This document shows positions 1 to 7,953 of a DNA stretch of 13,704 bases, one piece after another. The notes under the pieces are model-generated. The model had not been told where the DNA came from. It searched no databases and saw only the letters and a list, made by a program, of their open reading frames with translations. This DNA is from an uncultured Romboutsia sp. (GTDB lineage: Bacteria; Bacillota; Clostridia; Peptostreptococcales; Peptostreptococcaceae): assembly GCA_937907205.1 (NCBI GenBank), contig CALESE010000209.1:1-13704 (forward strand). The letters run 5' to 3'. The translations under genes were made by a program, and so were the position numbers. Numbering within the stretch: position 1 is the first letter of the stretch; every line of letters begins with the position of its first letter.

Positions 1-86
1 CTTATTTTTTTGCATAAAAATCACCCCTCAAAGTAGTATTTTACAAGTCTTTTTTTACTTGTGTCTACTTTAAGGGGCTCAGTTCA
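1..86 (-). mobile_element. 5' end of an IS3-like (IS150-group-like) insertion sequence, cut by window edge
   Basis: Read on the minus strand, the element begins at about 86 with TGAACTGAGCCCC followed by TTAAAGTAGACAC. This is the style of terminal inverted repeat seen in IS150-group IS3 elements. About 70 bp further in, an ATG at 15-13 starts a frame reading M-Q-K-N-K up to the window edge. It is preceded by a GAGGGGTG ribosome site, as expected for the first transposase frame (OrfA). Only five codons are visible, so the transposase itself cannot be confirmed. The IS lies just downstream of the surface-protein gene ending at 123. No target duplication can be judged because the far end is outside the window. 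The family call rests on the terminal repeat alone. Confidence 0.5.
26..77 (-). promoter_or_regulatory. Hairpin sequestering the IS transposase ribosome site
   Basis: A long imperfect stem pairs the terminal-repeat segment CCCCTTAAAGTAG with CTACTTTGAGGGG, and an inner arm pairs ACAAGT with ACTTGT across a short A-rich loop (minus-strand reading). The 3' arm contains the GAGGGG ribosome site of the transposase frame starting at 15. A transcript entering from outside would include both arms and hide the ribosome site. A transcript starting inside the element would lack the 5' arm. Similar protection against impinging transcription is known for other insertion sequences; applying it here is inference from the fold. 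Confidence 0.5.
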
Positions 87-122
87 AATATTAATTCTGT
101 AACAGTTTTTTATTTTTATATT

Positions 123-3011
123 TTACTTTACTGTAAAATCTTTTACTATTTTAGCTGGATTACCTTCTGAATCATAAGTTTCAATAGTTATACGGTAATC
201 ACCACTAGATAATGTTACTCCCATTAGCTCTATACTTGCATAATTTGGTTTGTTAGATGGGAATGATACAGACATACCAATTTTACCTGGTAAGTTTGCT
301 CCACTTAACGATTGTATCTTTATATTATTTTGCCCAAATGTAGTAGTTAAATCTTGGTTAAAAGTTAAATTTAAAAGTGTACCCATCCAGCCTTCATCTA
401 CTTCTATGCTTGTTATATCTAATGAACTTTTATCTTCTTCATCAGTATTACCTGTAAATTCTGGAATTTTATAATGGTCTACAAATCCATTTCGATAATT
501 GCCGTCATAATCAACATATAAAACCCATAATCTAGAGTTTCTTGTTAGCTCATAACCTGATAAATCTATATCTAATTCATTATATCCTGAAGATAATTTT
601 GCTTCTGTACTTTTTATTTTGCCATTAAATACATCTTCTGACATTGGTGTAGTTGAGTCACCTGCTATAACAGAATTGTTCCACTCATATATTCCATAGT
701 ATAATTTACCATGCTCGTCTGAATTAAATTTAAATTTCATTTTATTCTTTGCATAACGATCTATATTATTTCCACTTATTACTGGTGGATTAAAATGTGA
801 TCTAAACGAACCTTCAACAACACTTCCATCTGGCATATTTATTGAAACAGTATACTTATTATCCTTATGTCCATAATTATCTGGTACAATAATTGTATAA
901 GTTTTCTTATCTGGACTTACAATGAATTTTGCTCCTTTAGTTGTAAGAGAAGATTCACTTGGACATATTATTTTAAAATCTCCTAATTTAAGATCTCCCT
1001 TAACCGGCTTATTGAATGTAAATACAAATTTATTAGCTTCAACTTCTGCTACATAATCTAATGTATAATCATTAGTTTCAGGTTTTTCCTCATAAGTTCC
1101 TAATATAAGAGGTCCATAAACAGGTGATATTCTTCCATCATAACCTTCCATAACATAGTATAAATCATACTCTTTATTTTCTTTTAATGATGATATTGAT
1201 ATCTCATTGTATCCAGTTTTTATAGGTACCTTATTTCCATTTTCCTTTATATCTTCTAAACTTATGTTGTTATTTGAACGTGAATTAGTTTTTTCTACAA
1301 TCTTATAGTATAAATACCCACCTTCATCAACTCCATAAATATCAAAAGTAGCTGATGTTGGACTTATTCTATTTAAATCGACATTTGATGATGTAGGATG
1401 ATTATAGCTATAATTAAATTCTTTGCTAATTATATTTCCATTTGGTAAAGTTATGTATAATTCATATATATTATCTTTGTAATATGAAGTATTTAGTATA
1501 TATGTCTTATTATCTTTTGTCGTAACATCAAATATAGTCATTGAATTTCCACCTTGGCATATAATAGAAATATCTGATAATTTTAATGCTCTGCTTGTTT
1601 TTTCATTTAAAGTAAATTCAATTTTACCCTGTTGTTTTGGAGTTATTGTGCTTATCTCATATTTATCTTCTCTTCCAATAAATGTATTATTAGCATCTTC
1701 ATTTATGACAATATTTTCTTTAGGAGTTTCAGTATAAACACCAACATTATCTCCATTGATTTCTACAACAGTCAATGTACCATTTCCCATTACCTTTGTA
1801 GAATCTCCATTGATAGTTGCTTTTTTTACTGTTATCCCTTCCTTAATATATACATTAGTATTTTTACCGTTTAAATTAACATTACCAATATTTCCGTTAA
1901 CTCCAATATTTGTCCCACTTCCACTATCATTAATTTCATCTACACTTTGATTTATTGTTACATCAGCATAAGTTGAATTTTCATTTATAGTCATAGTTGT
2001 AGTATATACATCAAGAAGTAATGTTCCATTTAAAATATTTAAATTTGAAATTTTACTATCTCCATAGATAGATGCATTTCCATTAATATCTACATTTTTT
2101 ACATCTTTAACATTTTCTAAGTGTAGAGTTGGTCCACTTATGTTTTTATTAATATTTGCTGATATATTACGATACCTTTTGATATCATTACTTTCTACTT
2201 TTACATATGGTACTTTTGAGTTATTAATATTTACTTGATATTGTACTCCATCTTCTAAAATTAATTTTTCTTGAACTTCTACATTGTCTAATATTACCTT
2301 TCCATTAGATACAGAAGAATCAATAAAAATATTTTTATATATTTTATTTGATAGTGTTACTACACCATCTACTAAATCATCTTTAGTTATAGTAATATCA
2401 GTAACTATAATTTCTGGTTTTTCTGGATTACTTGGTTCATCTGGAATAACTGGGTTACCTGGTTTATTTGGTTTCTCTGGAAGCTCTGGGTTAATTGGTT
2501 TATTTGGCTTCTCTGGAGCAACTGGATTGCTCGGTTCAGTTGGTTTCTCTGGAACAACCGGATTACTTGGTTTATTTGGTTTCTCTGGAACAACTGGATT
2601 ACTTGGTTTATTTGGTTTCTCTGGAACAACTGGATTACTTGGTTTATTTGGTTTCTCCGAAACAACTGGATTACTTGGTTTACTTGTATTAGTTGAAGAA
2701 CCTGAATTATTTTCGTTACTTGATACTCCTGATGTTGATGAACTTTTATCTCCAGTTTGCGTTTGATCAACTTCTTCATTATTACTTACAGATTCATTTG
2801 AATTTCCTGCATTGCTACTTGTGTTATTACCATTGACACTTATTGAATCATTTTGGTTAGATTCATTTTCATTAGAATTATTTTGAACTATTGTTTGATA
2901 TTTATCGTCTAAAATAGTTCCATTATTTTCAGATTTATTTAAGAAATAAACTCCAGACGCTAAAACTACTGCAGATCCAATAGCAATAGTAATCTTATTT
3001 CTTTTATCCAT
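123..3011 (-). CDS. Large N-anchored cell-surface protein with Pro/Lys repeats, beta-helix-like region and Ig/FN3-like modules
   Basis: This 962-residue protein starts at an ATG placed 7 nt after AAGGAGGG. Residues 1-25 are basic (MDKRNK) then hydrophobic, with no lipobox and no clear cleavage site, so it may be an uncleaved N-terminal anchor. Residues 30-110 are Asn/Ser/Glu-rich and 111-194 are seven 12-residue units of the type KPSNPVVPEKPN, forming an extended stalk. Residues 205-440 hold short hydrophobic/Asn-rich strand repeats (VDINGNASI, VNVNG-like) typical of a parallel beta-helix. The rest is alternating modules: Ig-like A at about 452-535, 650-738 and 862-962, and FN3-like B at about 540-637 and 745-848 (both with a YYxI and a GYNE motif). 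No LPXTG-type sorting signal or SLH domain is seen. It has its own promoter and lies downstream of the IdeS-like protease gene. Adhesin, wall-spanning or S-layer-associated roles are possible; the function is not recognised. Confidence 0.85.
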   Translation of the reverse strand: MDKRNKITIAIGSAVVLASGVYFLNKSENNGTILDDKYQTIVQNNSNENESNQNDSISVNGNNTSSNAGNSNESVSNNEEVDQTQTGDKSSSTSGVSSNENNSGSSTNTSKPSNPVVSEKPNKPSNPVVPEKPNKPSNPVVPEKPNKPSNPVVPEKPTEPSNPVAPEKPNKPINPELPEKPNKPGNPVIPDEPSNPEKPEIIVTDITITKDDLVDGVVTLSNKIYKNIFIDSSVSNGKVILDNVEVQEKLILEDGVQYQVNINNSKVPYVKVESNDIKRYRNISANINKNISGPTLHLENVKDVKNVDINGNASIYGDSKISNLNILNGTLLLDVYTTTMTINENSTYADVTINQSVDEINDSGSGTNIGVNGNIGNVNLNGKNTNVYIKEGITVKKATINGDSTKVMGNGTLTVVEINGDNVGVYTETPKENIVINEDANNTFIGREDKYEISTITPKQQGKIEFTLNEKTSRALKLSDISIICQGGNSMTIFDVTTKDNKTYILNTSYYKDNIYELYITLPNGNIISKEFNYSYNHPTSSNVDLNRISPTSATFDIYGVDEGGYLYYKIVEKTNSRSNNNISLEDIKENGNKVPIKTGYNEISISSLKENKEYDLYYVMEGYDGRISPVYGPLILGTYEEKPETNDYTLDYVAEVEANKFVFTFNKPVKGDLKLGDFKIICPSESSLTTKGAKFIVSPDKKTYTIIVPDNYGHKDNKYTVSINMPDGSVVEGSFRSHFNPPVISGNNIDRYAKNKMKFKFNSDEHGKLYYGIYEWNNSVIAGDSTTPMSEDVFNGKIKSTEAKLSSGYNELDIDLSGYELTRNSRLWVLYVDYDGNYRNGFVDHYKIPEFTGNTDEEDKSSLDITSIEVDEGWMGTLLNLTFNQDLTTTFGQNNIKIQSLSGANLPGKIGMSVSFPSNKPNYASIELMGVTLSSGDYRITIETYDSEGNPAKIVKDFTVK
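2430..2681 (-). repeat. Tandem 36-bp repeats coding the Pro/Lys-rich stalk
   Basis: Seven consecutive 12-codon units encode KPSNPVVPEKPN and variants (VVSEKPN, VVPEKPT, EPSNPVAPEKPN, KPINPELPEKPN, KPGNPVIPDEPS). The three units nearest the N-terminal side are almost identical at nucleotide level, while those at the C-terminal side have diverged. This pattern suggests recent expansion by slippage or unequal recombination at one end. The copy number is likely to vary between strains. Confidence 0.9.
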
Positions 3012-3068
3012 AAATTCCCTCCTTTTTAATATTTATAAATCCTACAATATATTTGTTTTTTCAACTTA

Positions 3069-3098
3069 ATTCTACATATTTTTTATCTAATATGTCAA
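3069..3098 (-). promoter_or_regulatory. Sigma-A-type promoter of the 962-residue surface protein gene
   Basis: On the minus strand a perfect TTGACA (3098-3093) is followed after 18 bp by TAGAAT (3074-3069), about 58 bp upstream of the ATG. Together with the terminator at 3213-3251 this indicates that the gene is transcribed independently of the protease gene upstream. Confidence 0.65.
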
Positions 3099-3212
3099 TA
3101 ATATTTATATTTGTTTAATTCTTAAATTCTATCTTAATCCTTACCTCCAAAACAAAATAAACTAGATTAAATATTTTAAACTACTTCCTGTCAAATATAA
3201 AATGGAAGTAAT

Positions 3213-3251
3213 AAAAAAATTTGCCACCAATTTTAAAATTTTGGTGGCAAA
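3213..3251 (-). terminator. Rho-independent terminator of the IdeS-like protease gene
   Basis: The 11-bp perfect arms TTTGCCACCAA (3220-3230) and TTGGTGGCAAA (3241-3251) enclose an AT-only loop. On the minus strand the stem is followed by a run of seven T (3219-3213). It lies about 55 bp after the protease stop codon, in the orientation expected for that gene. Confidence 0.85.
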
Positions 3252-3307
3252 TACTATTTTAAATTATATCAAAAATATTTTTAAATTTTCTATCGTTAAC
3301 ATTATAT

Positions 3308-6300
3308 CTAATTTTTAAAATAACTTATCTTTCTCAAGTAAAAAATAACAAGAGCAGTAGAGATAGAAACAAAAGAAGATGCTAATAATACTTTTAAAAC
3401 CATTTTATGATTTCCATTATTATTATTTTCTTCCTTTATAGGTTCTTTTTTAACAGTCCCTTCTTCAGAAATATCTTGTACTGTCTCCTTGTCTGTACTA
3501 TTTAAACTATGAGAACTTACTATACTATTTTCCTGAATTGAATCTTCATGATTATTTATAAATGGTTGTTTATTAATAGGTTTTGTATTTGATGAAGTCA
3601 ATTCAGTATTTACACTACTAGAAGGTCTGTTTTGAGAACCTACATTAATATTACCCGTATTATTTTCAATAGTTGCTTCATACTTCTTATTTACAATCGT
3701 CATTTTACCATTTACATAAACAATCTTATAATTTTCACTATTTGTTAAATTACTACCATTAATAATAATTTCATACTCACCAGTTGCATTTGTATTTTCT
3801 ACATTAGTAGTCATTGTTGGATTTAAAGTAAATCTATCACCATCTACTAAGCCTTCTACTTTATAAGTAAATTCCGGCATTGGACTACCTTTGATAATAT
3901 TTAATTTATCATCCGCTTTAATAGTTAATACTTTTTTATTTACCACTACTGGAACATATGATATTGCTTCATTATAATTTGCATCTCCAGATTTTTTTGC
4001 AGTTATTTTTACATTTCCTGCTTTGTGAATAGTGGCAGTATTTCCTGAAATACTAATAATACTAGGATCAGAACTTTCAAATATCACTGATCCACTTCCA
4101 TTTCCACCTTTTGTATAAAGAGTAAATGGTTTATCACCATATATTTTTGAACCAATGGTCTCAATCTTAAAATTATCTTGAGTCTTCTTGCTAGTATCAA
4201 CACTTATTTCTTGACTAAATGCTGAGTTATAGTTTTTATCTCCACTATATACTGCTTTTATATTATAAAATTTATTCGGCATACCTGTCCAAATATACGT
4301 TGCTACTCCATCTTTAATTGAAATAGATGTTGCACCTTCAATATCTGTTTCAACACCATCTGTTAAATTGACAAACCTTACCGTACCTGTGGCATTATCT
4401 CCATACCCAATTTTATCTATTGATGCAGATAAAACGACTTTACGAGATTCCATATCATCTAAAACCTTTGAAGTTAACGTTACTGTAGGATTAGCTTTAC
4501 TTACTTTAACATTAACTTTACTTGTTGTAGATTTAATCGTTTCATAATTTTTCAATGTATGAGAATTTGGTTTAAATGTTACACTATAAGTATTGTTATC
4601 TACAGTAGGTACAATATCCTCATTATCCCACTTAAAACTTCCATATTGTGTACTGCCCCCAGTTAAAGTACTATCTGATAGCTTTTCTCCATAAGTCAGA
4701 TTACTTGCAGTAGGGTAAGTAATAAGTGGAGCTGGTGCCTTTGCAATTTTAATATCATATGTTGCAGTTGCACTATTGTAATTTTCATCACCTAATTTTG
4801 TTGCCGTAATAGTTGCGGTACCTGCTCCTACAATAGTTGCTATATTTCCATTTATAGAAATTACGTCATTTGTGTCACACGAATATATAACTTTACCATT
4901 TCCACTACCACCAGTTGTTTCAAGTTCAAAACTTCCATCACCAAACTTTTTATCAGTAACTGGTTTAATGTAAAGTTTACTCTGCTCAGCCTTAGAAATA
5001 TTTACACTTAATATATCACTGATAGAACTCTCATAATTTTTACCTATGCCATCAGTTGATGGAGAAAACTCAGCTACAATATTATGGTTACCTTCAATAG
5101 GATTTGCCCACAAGTAACTTGCCTCACCATTTGAGACATTAATATTGCTTGCAATTACCGTATCTCCAGACTTAAATGTAATTTTTCCATCTGGCTTTTC
5201 ACCATTTACACCTGAAACATTAGCCGTAAATGTTACAGTATTTTTATTTTTATTATGCTGAGAATTATCACTAAGCTTAATTTTTGCTTGTGCTTTATTA
5301 ATAGTAAATGTTTTTGTATGCTCATTTGGTAATTTATATTTGCTCGCTGATTTTCCACTTAAAACTGCTGTTGCAGTGTAAGTACCTGAATTTTTCTGCT
5401 CACCATTTACAGAAACTATAACATCATCACCATTTTCTATATTTGTTGCAGTAACTGTGGGTTTTTGTTCTTTTCCGTTATAGGTAAAATCTGTATTCCC
5501 CCATGCAAGGTCAAGAGTCTTTTTAGAGCTTTCTTGGTTTGGATTTAACTTTTCTTCCCATATTTCTTTACCTGATGATAAAACTTGTAAGTTCTCTACT
5601 ACACTTCCTCTTCCATCAACATGTGTAGAAATTACTGGCTTTCCTCCTGAATTTCTAACCATATATCGTACCATTCCCTGACTTTTATCATCGTCTGAAT
5701 CAGATAAATATACAGCACTTATTTGACCATTTAGGTCAAATTCTACACCCCAAAGGGTTACAACGTGTGATGTCCTTCCCATACTATAATCCATAAGAAC
5801 CATATTTCCGTCTAGAAAAAGTTGCTTTAAATCGTTACCGAATGCATTATAATTCCAACTATAATTACGTCTTTGAGTCAACAAAGTTGTTCCAAATATA
5901 TCGTAGAAAAATCCTCCTCTTGGATCTGGCCCCGATGTTAAAAGTTTTTCTCTATCAATATCTGAGTCATTTGTTCCTCCACCTGGTTTTGGATAATAAC
6001 CATTTATAAATTGATCTTCCAATATATCTGACCAGTATCCTTCTTTTTTGTATGCATATTGTTTAAGAAACAGTTTGTATACTTCACTATCTTGCTGACT
6101 TTTGAATGAATCTCTAAGATTAGATAGTTCATTAGCTTTAGAATAATTTGGATTTTGTTCTAAATATTTATCAATATAATTTGAATTCTGTGCAAGCCAC
6201 CAGTGAAGTGCATTTGAAGCCGCTGCTGCAAAGCATAAATTTAAGTCTGGTACTCTATTTTCAGTTTTATTAACATCATACCATCCTTTCCCTGCAATAT

Positions 6301-6625
6301 AAGGTGCTTTATACTCAATATATGCAACTTCCCCATTTACATGGGTTACCTCTTTACGAAATTCACTATCTTCTCCTCCCATTTTAGGTGGATTTATACC
6401 TTTTGCCCAAACTATTGTTTTTAATTTTTTATCGTCCTCATTTGTATATTGAGTAACTATATTTCCATTTTTTGAAAGTTCTTCTTTTATATTATTTGAA
6501 CTTTCATCATAAGATGTCGTTGCTTTTTGTACTTCTTTTAGATTTTTTATAGCGTATACATTTGATGTGTTAATTTGAAACATCATAGTAAATACCATAA
6601 AAGCCGAAATACATTTATATGTCAT
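3308..6625 (-). CDS. IdeS/Mac-family (peptidase C66) immunoglobulin-degrading protease homologue with Ig-like domain array and C-terminal membrane anchor
   Basis: IdeS is a streptococcal cysteine protease that cuts IgG at the hinge. This 1105-residue protein carries the same core at about residues 70-355: VWAKGINPP, APYIAGKGWYDV, a catalytic-Cys block LCFAAAASNALHWW, DPRGG, a catalytic-His block SHVVTLWG and LSDSD. By position against IdeS K84/C94/H262/D284 the active set is K120, C131, H287 and D309. Residues 1-25 are a signal peptide ending NVYA. After the protease come about seven Ig-like/MBG-type domains (roughly 371-447, 448-546, 548-628, 633-713, 714-808, 815-897, 898-980), a Ser/Asn/Glu-rich stalk (985-1073), a transmembrane helix (1075-1097) and a short basic tail. 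No sortase motif precedes the helix, so it is probably membrane-tethered. Streptococcal IdeS is about 340 residues and secreted. IgG as substrate is inferred from the family. The start is uncertain; see the entry at 6635-6652. Confidence 0.88.
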   Translation of the reverse strand: MTYKCISAFMVFTMMFQINTSNVYAIKNLKEVQKATTSYDESSNNIKEELSKNGNIVTQYTNEDDKKLKTIVWAKGINPPKMGGEDSEFRKEVTHVNGEVAYIEYKAPYIAGKGWYDVNKTENRVPDLNLCFAAAASNALHWWLAQNSNYIDKYLEQNPNYSKANELSNLRDSFKSQQDSEVYKLFLKQYAYKKEGYWSDILEDQFINGYYPKPGGGTNDSDIDREKLLTSGPDPRGGFFYDIFGTTLLTQRRNYSWNYNAFGNDLKQLFLDGNMVLMDYSMGRTSHVVTLWGVEFDLNGQISAVYLSDSDDDKSQGMVRYMVRNSGGKPVISTHVDGRGSVVENLQVLSSGKEIWEEKLNPNQESSKKTLDLAWGNTDFTYNGKEQKPTVTATNIENGDDVIVSVNGEQKNSGTYTATAVLSGKSASKYKLPNEHTKTFTINKAQAKIKLSDNSQHNKNKNTVTFTANVSGVNGEKPDGKITFKSGDTVIASNINVSNGEASYLWANPIEGNHNIVAEFSPSTDGIGKNYESSISDILSVNISKAEQSKLYIKPVTDKKFGDGSFELETTGGSGNGKVIYSCDTNDVISINGNIATIVGAGTATITATKLGDENYNSATATYDIKIAKAPAPLITYPTASNLTYGEKLSDSTLTGGSTQYGSFKWDNEDIVPTVDNNTYSVTFKPNSHTLKNYETIKSTTSKVNVKVSKANPTVTLTSKVLDDMESRKVVLSASIDKIGYGDNATGTVRFVNLTDGVETDIEGATSISIKDGVATYIWTGMPNKFYNIKAVYSGDKNYNSAFSQEISVDTSKKTQDNFKIETIGSKIYGDKPFTLYTKGGNGSGSVIFESSDPSIISISGNTATIHKAGNVKITAKKSGDANYNEAISYVPVVVNKKVLTIKADDKLNIIKGSPMPEFTYKVEGLVDGDRFTLNPTMTTNVENTNATGEYEIIINGSNLTNSENYKIVYVNGKMTIVNKKYEATIENNTGNINVGSQNRPSSSVNTELTSSNTKPINKQPFINNHEDSIQENSIVSSHSLNSTDKETVQDISEEGTVKKEPIKEENNNNGNHKMVLKVLLASSFVSISTALVIFYLRKISYFKN

Positions 6626-6634
6626 TTTTCTATT

Positions 6635-6652
6635 AATGTTACTCTCCTCCTT
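6635..6652 (-). promoter_or_regulatory. Ribosome site that argues for an ATT start at 6637 of the IdeS-like gene
   Basis: The only strong ribosome site, AAGGAGGAG (6652-6644), lies about 20 nt before the first ATG (6625), too far for normal initiation. It lies 8 nt before an in-frame ATT at 6637-6635. Starting there adds N-R-K to the signal peptide n-region (M-N-R-K-M-T-Y-K), a better n-region than MTYK. Either ATT is a rare start codon, or a former ATG has mutated and translation is now weak. Confidence 0.5.
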
Positions 6653-6929
6653 GTCTGATACTATATCTAAGTTGTATAAATATTACCCTTACAATTAAAT
6701 AAAAGACAATTATATGATATTAAAAGATTGCATAATCCTATAAAAAATCAAACTCTAATTTTTATACTGTCTTAATATACTCTTTATTTTTTATATCACA
6801 TTCTGACATTAAAAGTAAATAATTTTAAAAGTTTTTCCATTATATTCTATGATTTCTTGACATACTTTATTTAATTACATATTTTTTAGTGTGAGTATAT
6901 ATATTTTTGATTTGTAAGTAAATCCTTAA
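6640..6929. other. AT-rich intergenic region upstream of the IdeS-like gene
   Basis: No coding frame is evident. A weak minus-strand promoter candidate (TTGTCT, 18 bp, TAATAT) lies around 6680-6710. On the plus strand TTGACA at 6856-6861 is followed after 17 bp by TATTTT, but no plus-strand gene follows it. Neither promoter is well supported. Confidence 0.35.
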
Positions 6930-7039
6930 TGATATGCTCCCTTTATGATAGACAGTTAAAATAAATTTAATATAGGACTCAGACCTTAGTTACTTAATTT
7001 TTTGTTATTTACACTGCCTACTTGACAGAGAGTAGTCCA
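6930..7039. mobile_element. About 110-bp MITE-like remnant with IS3-style terminal inverted repeats
   Basis: The left end TGATATGCTCCCTTTATGAT (6930-6949) continues into AGACAGT. It is matched in inverted orientation by the segment 7013-7039, which begins ACTGCCTACTTGACAG and ends TCCA. I count 16 of 27 positions agreeing. The ends carry the TGA/TGG tip and TAGACAGT-type motif found in IS3-family ends. No transposase remains between them, so this looks like an internally deleted, decayed derivative. No convincing target duplication is visible. Confidence 0.4.
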
Positions 7040-7057
7040 TAGCTTTAAATTCTTTTG

Positions 7058-7477
7058 TTATAGGCAAGTATTACAAAGAATTTCAATTTGTGTAACATAC
7101 TCATCTTCACCTGAAATAGCAAATTCATTTAGCCCAGATTCAAAAGCATAACCAGTTAAAGTTACATTATTATCATTAGCAAATCTAAGCATCTTTTCAT
7201 AAAGAATAGGTATCTTATTCCAGTCACCTATAGAAAACCCTCGCAGATATTTTCCGCCTGGCTTAATTTTAAGATTACTTTTATTTTTATCAATTCTTGT
7301 AAATACACCATCATATTCTTCAAACTTTTTATTTTTAATTTTTTCTAGTGAAATATAGCTTCCACAACTTTTTTTATAATTGCTAAACTTCCATGAAGCT
7401 TTTAAATGCTCCATAATAGCGTTTGAATTATTAAAAAAACTAGAAGTTGTTTCAAAAGTTAAATGAAGATTAGTCAT
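7058..7477 (-). pseudogene. Effector-binding (GyrI/BmrR-like) C-terminal half of a split MerR-family regulator
   Basis: This 139-residue frame resembles the ligand-binding domain that follows the MerR DNA-binding domain in BmrR/BltR-type multidrug regulators: a short helix region, SCGSYISLEKI, EEYDGVFTRI, a PGGKYLRGFSIGDW strand and a C-terminal ESGLNEF segment containing the usual conserved Glu. Its ATG overlaps the stop of the preceding DNA-binding frame by 8 bp (TATGACTAA carries both). Reading the +1 frame upstream gives LLMTNLHL directly after an in-frame TAG, which looks like the missing linker of a single protein. A frameshift in a once-fused gene is therefore likeliest. Translationally coupled separate subunits are the alternative. 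Confidence 0.7.
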
Positions 7478-7865
7478 AAGTAACTATTTCAATTTTTCCA
7501 TCATATATTTCATCACATAAATCAATCATTTTAGATTTTTCTATTAAAATATTTTTTAATTGTTTTAGGCGTGCTATTGTTTGATTTATTTCACATATTT
7601 TTGACTTTGCTATTTTTTGAAAGTCTTCTCTATTAGGTTTTTTCATATATCTCTGTATTTCTTCAATTGACATACCTATTTCCCTTAAAGCTAAAATATT
7701 TTCAAGATCAATACTTTGCTCATAGGTATAATATCTATATCCGTTATCTCCTTTGTACTTTGGTGAAAAAACACCAACACTATCATAATAATGTAAAGTT
7801 CTTTTATTAATGTGGTTAAGCTTTGCAAATTCACCAGCTGTAAAGAATGCAAAATTATTTTTCAT
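7470..7865 (-). CDS. MerR-family transcriptional regulator, DNA-binding and dimerisation part
   Basis: This 131-residue frame starts at an ATG with AGGAGAG upstream. Residues 5-75 are a canonical MerR winged helix-turn-helix: FTAGEFAKL, INKRTLHYYDSVGVFSP, GYRYYTYEQ and LREIGMSIEEIQ. Residues 80-118 form the dimerising coiled-coil helix. It stops at EIVTYD, exactly where fused family members run into their effector domain, which here continues in another frame (7477-7058). It is divergent from a MATE efflux gene fragment, the usual partner of such regulators. The dyad-containing promoter between them is probably its binding site. If only this part is made it may bind DNA without drug control. 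Confidence 0.85.
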   Translation of the reverse strand: MKNNFAFFTAGEFAKLNHINKRTLHYYDSVGVFSPKYKGDNGYRYYTYEQSIDLENILALREIGMSIEEIQRYMKKPNREDFQKIAKSKICEINQTIARLKQLKNILIEKSKMIDLCDEIYDGKIEIVTYD

Positions 7866-7882
7866 ATTTTAAAACTCTCCTA

Positions 7883-7913
7883 TTTACATTACAGTTACTG
7901 TATACTTTAGACT
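7883..7913 (+). promoter_or_regulatory. MerR-type promoter/operator driving the MATE fragment
   Basis: TTTACA (7883-7888) and TAGACT (7908-7913) are separated by 19 bp, the long spacer characteristic of MerR-activated promoters. A perfect odd palindrome, TACAGTTACTGTA (7890-7902), lies within the spacer as expected for a MerR dimer. The site is 40 bp upstream of the MATE ATG and 18 bp upstream of the regulator ATG on the other strand, so one protein could control both directions. Confidence 0.65.
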
Positions 7914-7953
7914 AATTGTAACACAGAAAAATAAAGTCAGAAAGGAAAAACAA

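Noticed and set aside
2430..2681. CRISPR-like regular repeats
   Set aside because: The 36-bp periodicity is a tandem coding repeat with no unique spacers, and it encodes KPSNPVVPEKPN units in frame.
2284..2766. Antisense frame of 160 codons with Gly/Phe/Ser repeats, and a 124-codon Gln/Asn-rich frame over the same stretch
   Set aside because: Both are other-frame readings of the 36-bp repeats in the surface-protein gene; periodic sequence keeps other frames open. No ribosome site or homology supports them.
3130..3160. GGAGGTAAGG on the minus strand as the ribosome site of a small gene
   Set aside because: No start codon with an open frame follows at a usable distance; the stretch lies between a terminator and a promoter.
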